Shown here piece after piece: positions 6,579 through 12,457 of a DNA stretch of 12,457 nt (position 1 is the first letter of the stretch; each line of letters begins with the position of its first letter). Source of the DNA: JBDKJS01 sp039806065 (lineage in GTDB: Bacteria; Bacteroidota; Bacteroidia; AKYH767-A; 2013-40CM-41-45); the NCBI GenBank assembly GCA_039806065.1, contig JBDKJS010000052.1:1-12457 (forward strand), read 5' to 3'. The notes beneath the pieces are model-generated. The model did no database searches. It worked only from the letters and a program-made list of their open reading frames with translations, and had not been told where the DNA came from. The position numbers and the translations under genes are program-made.

Positions 6579-8144
6579 ATGAAAACAGAAATATTATTAA
6601 TTATCGAAGGCATCATATCATTATTGGTAGGATTCTTTTTTGCAAGTTATTTTATTAAGAAAAATCAGAAGAACAAAGAAAGTGAAGCGGAGTCTAGGGC
6701 CCAGCAAATAATTAAGGATGCTGAAGCAGATGGCGAGCGATTAAAGGAGCGAAAAATTCTTGAGGCAAAGGAAAAGTTTTTACAACTAAAATCAGAGCAT
6801 GAGAAAGCCATCAATGAAAAAGATAAAAATATTCAAAGTGCTGAAAGTAGGGTAAAGCAAAAGGAAAGTACCCTGAGTCAGAAGATGGAACAGACGCAAA
6901 AAAAGCAAAATGAATATGAGACATTGCAAAAAAATCTACAAACCCAATTGCAAATTCTGGATGGAAAAAAGGAGGAGTTGCAAAAAATGCATGCCCGTCA
7001 AGTAGAACAACTGGAAAAAATTTCCGGATTGAGTGTTGATCAAGCTAAGGGTCAGTTGGTTGAAGCTTTAAAGAATGAAGCAAAAACCGAGGCCATGAGC
7101 TATATCAAAGAAATAATGGATGAAGCAAAACTTACTGCCAATAAGGAAGCTAAAAAGTTGATCATTCAAACCATCCAAAGAGTGGCTACTGAGCATGCAA
7201 TTGAAAATGCAGTAACCGTATTCAATATAGAAAATGATGAAATAAAAGGACGTGTAATTGGTCGTGAGGGGCGTAATATTAGGGCTTTGGAGGCTGCAAC
7301 CGGAGTAGAAATTATTGTTGACGACACACCGGAAGCAATTCTACTCAGTTGTTTTGATCCTATCAGAAGAGAAACTGCAAGGCTGGCCATGCATCAATTG
7401 GTAAGTGATGGAAGGATTCACCCTGCGCGAATAGAAGAAGTGGTAGCCAAGGTGAAACGCCAGTTAGAAGAAGAAATAGTAGAAGTGGGCAAGCGCACTT
7501 GTATAGATTTGGGTATCCATGGATTGGCCCCTGAATTGATTAGAATGGTTGGTAGAATGAAATACCGTTCTTCATACGGTCAAAATCTTTTGCAACACTC
7601 GCGTGAAGTGGCCAACTTGTGTGCCATCATGGCTGCAGAATTAGGCCTGAATGTGAAACTTGCCAAACGAGCCGGATTGCTACACGATATTGGCAAAGTT
7701 CCGGATGATGAACCGGAATTGCCACATGCTATTTTAGGAATGAAATTAGCTGAGAAGCATAAGGAAAATGCTGAAGTAGTAAATGCTATTGGAGCACATC
7801 ATGATGAGATTGAAATGACTAGTTTAATTTCACCTATTGTGCAAGTTTGTGATGCAATAAGCGGAGCAAGGCCCGGGGCAAGACGCGAAGTTCTAGAAAG
7901 TTATATTAAACGATTAAAAGATATGGAGGCACTAGCCCTTGGCTATCCAGGGGTAGAAAAAACATATGCCATTCAAGCCGGACGCGAACTAAGGGTGCTA
8001 GTTCAAAGTGAAAAACTCAATGATAAACAGACGGAAGAGCTATCATTTAATATTGCCAACCGAATTCAAACAGAGATGACCTATCCTGGCCAAGTAAAAG
8101 TGACCGTTATTCGTGAAACCAGAGCTGTAAATATTGCTAAGTAA
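6579..8144 (+). CDS. rny: Ribonuclease Y
   Basis: The 521-residue protein has the full RNase Y order at normal length. It has an N-terminal membrane anchor (about residues 5-25) and a long charged coiled coil (about 30-200). The KH RNA-binding domain carries the GxxG loop VIGREGRNIRALE (226-238, G228-R-E-G231). The HD phosphohydrolase domain carries LLHDIGK (367-373, metal-binding H369/D370), AHHDE (406-410) and VCDAISGARPGARRE (423-437). It is a membrane-bound endoribonuclease that starts mRNA decay. The start is ATG at 6579 without a Shine-Dalgarno, 58 nt after the end of the 6S RNA. The TAA is only 11 nt before the first gene of the polysaccharide export operon, and no terminator lies between, so read-through into that operon is likely. 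Nothing suggests loss of function. Confidence 0.97.
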   Translation: MKTEILLIIEGIISLLVGFFFASYFIKKNQKNKESEAESRAQQIIKDAEADGERLKERKILEAKEKFLQLKSEHEKAINEKDKNIQSAESRVKQKESTLSQKMEQTQKKQNEYETLQKNLQTQLQILDGKKEELQKMHARQVEQLEKISGLSVDQAKGQLVEALKNEAKTEAMSYIKEIMDEAKLTANKEAKKLIIQTIQRVATEHAIENAVTVFNIENDEIKGRVIGREGRNIRALEAATGVEIIVDDTPEAILLSCFDPIRRETARLAMHQLVSDGRIHPARIEEVVAKVKRQLEEEIVEVGKRTCIDLGIHGLAPELIRMVGRMKYRSSYGQNLLQHSREVANLCAIMAAELGLNVKLAKRAGLLHDIGKVPDDEPELPHAILGMKLAEKHKENAEVVNAIGAHHDEIEMTSLISPIVQVCDAISGARPGARREVLESYIKRLKDMEALALGYPGVEKTYAIQAGRELRVLVQSEKLNDKQTEELSFNIANRIQTEMTYPGQVKVTVIRETRAVNIAK

Positions 8145-8155
8145 ATAAACGCGCG

Positions 8156-8995
8156 TTGCAACATTCTGATCAAAAGTTTGATTTAATTATTGATTCTGAA
8201 AAAGGCAATCAAAGTTATTGGAAAGATATTTTTCAATTTAAGTCGCTGTTTTATTTTTTATCCTGGCGCGATTTCTTGGTTCGCTATAAGCAAACCACCA
8301 TTGGAGTTGTTTGGGCCTTGATAAGGCCCTTACTAACAATACTTGTTTTCACTTATGTATTTGGTAATGTTGCAAAACTTGATAGCTATGAATCTGCACC
8401 CTATATATTAATAGTTTGTTGTGGAATGCTACCATGGCAGTTTTTTGCAAATGCTTTTTCTGAAGCCGGTAATTCACTTATCAACAATGCCAACCTTTTG
8501 AGTAAGGTTTACTTTCCTCGAATTATAGTTCCTATAAGTACGATCATGGTAAGCTTGATAGATTTAATGATTTCGCTAATCATTGTAATAGTATTATTTA
8601 TATATTATAACTATTGGCCATCTGCATCCATTCTACTTCTGCCAATTTATCTTCTCCAAGGGGTTTTAGTTACTATTGGGATGGGTTGCTGGTTTGCATC
8701 ACTCAATGTCAGGTATCGTGATTTTAGATATATTATCCCATTCGTGGTGCAATTCGGACTTTATGTAACCCCTGTAGGATTTACCACAAAAGTAATAGGA
8801 ACCAAGTGGGTTTATCTATATGCAATTAATCCAATGGTAGGAGTAATTGAGGGATGTAGAAGTGCATTCCTTGGCGATGCATACAAAGTGGATTCTAACA
8901 TCATGTGGATTAGTTTGGCAAGTACCTTAGCTATTTTATTTTTAGGAGTTTCCACTTTTAAAAAGATGGAAAAACATTTTGCTGATATTATCTAA
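8156..8995 (+). CDS. ABC-2 type polysaccharide export permease (Wzm-type)
   Basis: The 279-residue membrane protein is of the Wzm/TagG/KpsM class. The N-terminal cytoplasmic region ends in FYFLSWRDFLVRYKQTTIG (32-50), the family's typical entry into the first membrane helix. About six hydrophobic segments follow (about 50-70, 82-98, 121-150, 155-181, 190-210, 250-268). SKVYFPRIIVP (116-126) and NVRYRDFRYIIPF (184-196) are diagnostic family motifs. With the ATPase encoded next it should move an undecaprenyl-linked glycan across the inner membrane. The start must be TTG at 8156: an in-frame TAA lies at 8138-8140, no ATG or GTG start falls between, and the first internal Met (about residue 91) is inside the membrane region. 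The TAA stop is 3 nt before the ATPase gene. It could serve O-antigen, capsule or teichoic-like glycan; the C-terminal domain of the ATPase favours an O-antigen-like polymer. Confidence 0.93.
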   Translation: MQHSDQKFDLIIDSEKGNQSYWKDIFQFKSLFYFLSWRDFLVRYKQTTIGVVWALIRPLLTILVFTYVFGNVAKLDSYESAPYILIVCCGMLPWQFFANAFSEAGNSLINNANLLSKVYFPRIIVPISTIMVSLIDLMISLIIVIVLFIYYNYWPSASILLLPIYLLQGVLVTIGMGCWFASLNVRYRDFRYIIPFVVQFGLYVTPVGFTTKVIGTKWVYLYAINPMVGVIEGCRSAFLGDAYKVDSNIMWISLASTLAILFLGVSTFKKMEKHFADII

Positions 8996-8998
8996 GCC

Positions 8999-10231
8999 AT
9001 GCATGCCATTGAATTACATAAGGTAATAAAAACGTATCAGCTACGATCAGGTGCAGCTAGTAATTATACGGCACTGCGTGATGTAGTAGGTTCTATTTTT
9101 ACAAAACAAAAAAAACAATCCATTAGCTTTAATGCAATCGATGATTTGAGTTTTAATATCGAAACAGGAGATAGGGTAGGAATAATTGGTAGAAATGGAG
9201 CAGGAAAATCAACATTGCTTAAATTGCTTAGTAGGGTAACCGCTCCAAGTAAGGGAATAATTAAAATAAAAGGTAGAATAGCTTCCCTCTTAGAAGTGGG
9301 CACTGGATTCCATCCGGAGCTTACTGGAAGAGAAAATATCTATTTGAATGGTGCCATTCTTGGGATGAATAGAGAAGAGATTAAAAGAAAATTTGATGAG
9401 ATTGTTGCCTTTGCTGAAGTTGATCAGTTTCTAGATACTCCAGTGAAAAGGTATAGTAGTGGAATGTATGTGAAACTGGCTTTTGCAGTTGCAGCACATC
9501 TAGAGCCCGAGATCCTAATAATAGATGAGGTACTTGCTGTAGGAGATGCATCTTTTCAGCGGAAATGTCTAGCTAAAATGGAAGATATTAGCAAGGGTCA
9601 GGGTAGAACAGTGTTATTTGTGAGTCATAACATGGCAACCATTCAACATTTATGCAATAAATGTATTTATTTAAAGCAAGGGAAACTAGTTTCACAAGGA
9701 GCCACTGCAGATGTGGTTTCTCATTATCTCCGTGACATAAGCGATCATAAAACGATTGACTTAAAAGATCGAAAAGACAGGCAAGGCAATGCAGATTTTT
9801 TATTTACCGGATATGAATTATTGAATAACAAGATGCAACAGCTCGTTTCATTTCAAACAGGACAAACCGCTGTGCTGAGATTAATTTTTTCAACAAAAAT
9901 TAATTTTTCATTTCAGAATTTCCATATAGCCTTGGGTATTGATGATGATGCCGGAATGCGAATTGCTCATTTTAACACCGAAGTAGTTGGGTTTGAATTC
10001 GAGGCGAATCAAAACTATGTTGATTTATTAATAGATAAAATGCCTTTCCGACAAGGCATGTACACAGTTACACTTTATGCAGCATCATCATTGGATGTGA
10101 ACGATTGGTTGCCAAATGCATTTAGTTTCTTTGTTGATAGTGGTGATTATTTCGGTACAGGCAAATTGCCTCCATCTGGTCAAGGCAGCATATATGTGCC
10201 ACATCAATTTCAAGGAGGTGTGAATGAGTGA
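8999..10231 (+). CDS. ABC transporter ATPase with C-terminal carbohydrate-binding domain (Wzt-type)
   Basis: The 410-residue protein has two parts. Residues 1-245 are the nucleotide-binding domain: Walker A GRNGAGKST (64-72), the family-typical LLEVGTGFHPELTGRENIYLNG (97-118), the ABC signature YSSGM (152-156), Walker B ILIIDEVLAVGD (172-183, catalytic E177) and the switch histidine in VSHN (H210). Residues about 260-405 form a beta-rich domain matching the Wzt C-terminal domain. In the E. coli O8/O9a transporters this domain binds the chemically capped non-reducing end of the O-polysaccharide, which couples chain completion to export. Gene position 3 nt after the permease shows that the two form one transporter. 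The end overlaps the next gene by 8 nt and contains that gene's Shine-Dalgarno. Insert ASNYTALRDVVGSIF (20-34) is the usual extra loop of this subfamily. Confidence 0.95.
   Translation: MHAIELHKVIKTYQLRSGAASNYTALRDVVGSIFTKQKKQSISFNAIDDLSFNIETGDRVGIIGRNGAGKSTLLKLLSRVTAPSKGIIKIKGRIASLLEVGTGFHPELTGRENIYLNGAILGMNREEIKRKFDEIVAFAEVDQFLDTPVKRYSSGMYVKLAFAVAAHLEPEILIIDEVLAVGDASFQRKCLAKMEDISKGQGRTVLFVSHNMATIQHLCNKCIYLKQGKLVSQGATADVVSHYLRDISDHKTIDLKDRKDRQGNADFLFTGYELLNNKMQQLVSFQTGQTAVLRLIFSTKINFSFQNFHIALGIDDDAGMRIAHFNTEVVGFEFEANQNYVDLLIDKMPFRQGMYTVTLYAASSLDVNDWLPNAFSFFVDSGDYFGTGKLPPSGQGSIYVPHQFQGGVNE
10212..10220 (+). promoter_or_regulatory. Perfect Shine-Dalgarno (AAGGAGGTG) inside the end of the ATPase gene
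   Basis: AAGGAGGTG can pair along nine bases with the usual 3' end of 16S rRNA, and its AGGAGG core lies 5 nt before the ATG at 10224. It fixes that start. None of the other starts in the window (3722, 5420, 5616, 5927, 6579, 8156, 8999, 10958, 11907) has a match of this quality, as expected for Bacteroidota. The same bases encode Gln-Gly-Gly-Val near the end of the ATPase. Confidence 0.6.
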
Positions 10232-10961
10232 AAAGTTAAAATGGCACTATCGCTGTTATCGATATTTGAGTCAGATAATAAGTAATTATAAAAGTGAAGG
10301 CAAGTTAAATTTCTGGAGCCATGCCAAGTATTTTTATAAATGGATTACTACCATCAATTCTGGAAAAACTACTTATGTAGATCAAGAGCCTTGGCTGCCC
10401 TATCACACGATTGCATTTTTAACTAACCACATCAATCAAATTACCAATGTATTTGAATATGGGGGAGGAAGTAGTACACTTTACTACTTAAAACATGGTA
10501 AAAAGGTAATTACAGTAGAACATGATCCAGATTGGTTTCATGTGTTTAGCAAAACAATTGAAGAGCAAAAATATAGCCATTGGATAGGAAAATTGGTCTT
10601 ACCAGAAAAGGGTGATTTGGTAAAGAATCCAAATCCAGCCGCCCCCCTTCACTTTCACTCATCTGATATCAATTATGTAGGATATAATTTTAAATCTTAT
10701 TGTGAGTCCATTAATCAATTTGGAGATGAAACATTTGATTTGATTGTAGTTGATGGAAGAGCGCGACCATCATGTGCTGTGGTAGCCTTTCCAAAATTAA
10801 AAAAGGGAGGATGGTTATTACATGACAATACCAACCTAAAACATTACCATGCGGTCAATGATACTTACTTTAAACAAAACTTTGAAATAATTCATGATCA
10901 CGTAGGTGCTGTTCCCTATGGACTTGATTTTGCAAGAACAACCATATATCGAAAAAAATGA
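10224..10961 (+). CDS. Class I SAM-dependent methyltransferase-like protein in the polysaccharide operon
   Basis: The 245-residue soluble protein has a Rossmann methyltransferase pattern. Motif I is VFEYGGGSST (76-85). An acidic strand end VITVEHD (95-101) would hold the SAM ribose, DLIVVDGRARPS (172-183) is a motif-IV-like strand, and GGWLLHDN (195-202) is the later strand. No signal peptide or membrane segment is seen. The probable role is methylation of a sugar or of a glycan end, inferred from the fold and from its place between the exporter ATPase and a glycosyltransferase. The acceptor cannot be read from sequence. It overlaps the ATPase gene by 8 nt and the next gene by 4 nt (ATGA), so translation of the three is probably coupled. 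The start ATG at 10224 is supported by the window's only perfect Shine-Dalgarno. The Asp in DGRAR and the HDN motif also occur in glycan-modifying relatives, so another transfer reaction is possible. Confidence 0.78.
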   Translation: MSEKLKWHYRCYRYLSQIISNYKSEGKLNFWSHAKYFYKWITTINSGKTTYVDQEPWLPYHTIAFLTNHINQITNVFEYGGGSSTLYYLKHGKKVITVEHDPDWFHVFSKTIEEQKYSHWIGKLVLPEKGDLVKNPNPAAPLHFHSSDINYVGYNFKSYCESINQFGDETFDLIVVDGRARPSCAVVAFPKLKKGGWLLHDNTNLKHYHAVNDTYFKQNFEIIHDHVGAVPYGLDFARTTIYRKK

Positions 10962-11917
10962 GTTGCTATCCTGTAATTTGTTTTTTGTTTAAGCGGCCGG
11001 TACAAGCTAGAGCGATGTTTGCTACACTCGTGGAAAATGATTCGATAGGTCAAACAGATTTGATCATTGCCATTGACGCCTGTAAAAAAGACGCCACTGA
11101 GAGAGAGCTACAGGCAAGAGCAGAAGTTCAAGCAATAGCCCATAGTATAGAAGGATTTAAATCCATCGAATTTATAGAAGCAACAGAAAATAAAGGTTTA
11201 GCTCATTCTGTAACTACTGTTGTATCAGCTGTGTTGCAAAAATATCCCGCATGCATAGTAATTGAAGAAGACACACTGGTACACCAATCTTTCTTAACTT
11301 TCATGAATAGTGCATTGGATTATGCCCTTAAAAGCAACAAAATATTTGGTGTGGGAGCATGGCCTTATTTTCTTAAATATCACAAGGCAAGAACAAATTT
11401 TTATTTTCCTTACCCAGATTCTATCGCATGGGGGGTAACTTCAAATGGCTGGAATCATTATGAGTCTGACATCTTAAAAATTAAAAACTTGATAAGACCA
11501 GCGAAAATTTGGAGATCATTTGAGGTGTTGAATAATTTAAATCATTTTAGTAACATGTTGAAGTTACAAGAAGAGGGAAAAATAGATTCATGGGCCATTA
11601 AATGGACAGCATCAGCAGTAATAAATGAAGCCAAATTTATTTATCCATCAAGCGCCATTGCCATCCATAATGGAAATGAAAACATAGACAGTACCCACGA
11701 AACAGGAAAAAACATATATAAAGACACTTTACTGAGCAATGAACCAGTTGAATTTAGAGCCGAACAATTGCACCAGAGCTATGAGGCGTTAAATTCCTTT
11801 CGTAAATTTGTGATCAAAGACATCCTATCTGAAGGAAATAATTTTTCATTCCTTAAAAATACAATCAAAGAGAAAATGCCAAAGTGGGTTTATTCAAATT
11901 TTTTTCATGGCAAATAG
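10958..11917 (+). CDS. GT-A fold glycosyltransferase (GT2/GNT-I-like)
   Basis: The 319-residue cytoplasmic protein starts with the strand PVICFLFKRPVQA (5-17), the usual GT-A entry. It then has DLIIAIDACKKD (34-45), NKGLAHSVTTVVSAV (78-92) and a metal-binding triad IVIEEDTLVHQSFLTFMN (100-117, E103-E104-D105). The EED in this place resembles the EDD of GNT-I-like enzymes more than the DxD of common GT2 proteins. PDSIAWGVTSNGW (153-165) and DSWAIKWTAS (210-219) are likely acceptor-side motifs. It should add a sugar, from an unknown donor, to the lipid-linked glycan exported by the transporter encoded upstream. Its ATG overlaps the methyltransferase stop (ATGA) and its end overlaps the next gene by 11 nt, so it is firmly inside the operon. 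The C-terminal 60 residues are basic and amphipathic and could touch the membrane. Confidence 0.85.
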   Translation: MSCYPVICFLFKRPVQARAMFATLVENDSIGQTDLIIAIDACKKDATERELQARAEVQAIAHSIEGFKSIEFIEATENKGLAHSVTTVVSAVLQKYPACIVIEEDTLVHQSFLTFMNSALDYALKSNKIFGVGAWPYFLKYHKARTNFYFPYPDSIAWGVTSNGWNHYESDILKIKNLIRPAKIWRSFEVLNNLNHFSNMLKLQEEGKIDSWAIKWTASAVINEAKFIYPSSAIAIHNGNENIDSTHETGKNIYKDTLLSNEPVEFRAEQLHQSYEALNSFRKFVIKDILSEGNNFSFLKNTIKEKMPKWVYSNFFHGK

Positions 11918-12457
11918 TTATTCAAGAATAAAAAATGCATTGAAGCTCCTCAAGCATCGATCGGTATTGAAGCATATAAATTTCAATGGGCGAAGTTGTG
12001 TGGTGTTATTGTATCACCGTGTTTATAATTACACCTCTGATCCTCAGTTACTAGCAGTAAGGTCAGAGAATTTCGACTCACAATTAAAAATTATTAAGAC
12101 TGACAGCGAGCTATTAACAGTCGCTGATTTCGAATCAGCCATCTCTGGTAAAATAAAATTTCCGAAAAGAAGTGTGCTACTCACTTTTGATGATGGATAT
12201 GCCGATAATTTGCATAATGCTATTCCTATTTTAAATGACCATTCAGCACAGGCCATATTTTATATTTGTACAGGTCATATAGATACATTTAAGGAATTTT
12301 GGTGGGATGAATTAGAGTTATTGCTTTTGCAAAATAATGCATGTAAAAAAATAGAATTGGTTATTGATGGCAAGCCAGTGCAGTATAACTTAGACACAGA
12401 TAAAACTGTTGCATACACTTCTTTATTGCCTATTCTTAGAAATAGATCCACGCCAAG
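11907..12457 (+). CDS. Polysaccharide deacetylase family protein (3' end outside the window)
   Basis: The frame runs open from the ATG at 11907 to the right edge (183 codons, no stop). Reading it gives VVLLYHRVY (about 32-40), LLTFDDGYADN (about 91-101, with metal/catalytic D95 and D96), then AQAIFYICTGHIDTF and FWWDELELLLLQ. YHRV, TFDDGY and the F-x-x-G strand are the NodB-homology pattern of carbohydrate esterase family 4. The FWWDEL insert is typical of the subgroup found in O-antigen and capsule clusters. The expected role is N-deacetylation of a sugar in the glycan, but the later catalytic histidine motif lies beyond the edge, so activity cannot be judged. The start overlaps the glycosyltransferase stop by 11 nt; no other in-frame ATG lies before the first motif. 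No clear signal peptide is seen, which suggests a cytoplasmic protein. Confidence 0.9.
   Translation, partial: MANSYSRIKNALKLLKHRSVLKHINFNGRSCVVLLYHRVYNYTSDPQLLAVRSENFDSQLKIIKTDSELLTVADFESAISGKIKFPKRSVLLTFDDGYADNLHNAIPILNDHSAQAIFYICTGHIDTFKEFWWDELELLLLQNNACKKIELVIDGKPVQYNLDTDKTVAYTSLLPILRNRSTP

Noticed and set aside
9064..9303. Minus-strand ORF of 79 codons inside the ATPase gene
   Set aside because: It is antisense to the Walker A region of a clearly coding gene, with no recognisable motif.
12044..12256. Minus-strand ORF of 70 codons near the right edge
   Set aside because: It is antisense to the polysaccharide deacetylase frame, which carries YHRV and TFDDGY motifs and is the real gene.

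Overview
The window looks like about 12.5 kb of AT-rich chromosome from a member of the Bacteroidota, possibly the Chitinophagales/Sphingobacteriia side. The evidence is a type IX secretion (T9SS) C-terminal sorting domain on a surface protein built of Ig-like repeats, the gene order coiled-coil protein - zapA - 6S RNA - rny that is typical of this phylum, a TAnnTTTG-type -7 promoter element, and mostly Shine-Dalgarno-free starts. Genus cannot be read from the sequence. I see no IS element, CRISPR array, tRNA or rRNA.

Layout. (1) Positions 1-1762 (+) hold the 3' part of a large secreted repeat protein that ends in a type A T9SS sorting domain. (2) Positions 1764-5420 (-) hold a two-gene unit: a secreted M23 (LytM) peptidase, then a 652-residue membrane protein that fuses a GT2 glycosyltransferase to a polyprenyl-phosphate glycosylphosphotransferase-like half whose catalytic segment appears deleted. 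(3) From 5421 the direction reverses. A divergent promoter region leads into a 97-residue coiled-coil protein, zapA, a 352-bp gap that folds as a 6S RNA, and rny (RNase Y). (4) From 8156 to the right edge, and only 11 nt after rny, runs a tightly packed surface-polysaccharide operon: ABC-2 permease (wzm-type), ATPase with a C-terminal carbohydrate-binding domain (wzt-type), a SAM-methyltransferase-like protein, a glycosyltransferase and the 5' part of a polysaccharide deacetylase.

How the parts fit. Regions 2 and 4 concern the cell envelope: peptidoglycan cleavage, glycan assembly, and export of a finished undecaprenyl-linked glycan by a Wzm/Wzt transporter. The Wzt C-terminal domain implies recognition of a modified glycan end, and the next gene, read through an 8-nt overlap and a perfect Shine-Dalgarno, is a plausible modifying enzyme. 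Region 3 is a housekeeping block of cell division, transcription control by 6S RNA and mRNA turnover. T9SS type A cargo is known to be attached to a surface lipopolysaccharide in some Bacteroidota, so the repeat protein and the glycan genes may be functionally linked, but that is inference.

The points most worth a second look are the GT2 / degenerate glycosylphosphotransferase fusion, the 6S RNA with a competing 7-bp hairpin that could act as a switch, and the perfect Shine-Dalgarno at the wzt-methyltransferase junction.
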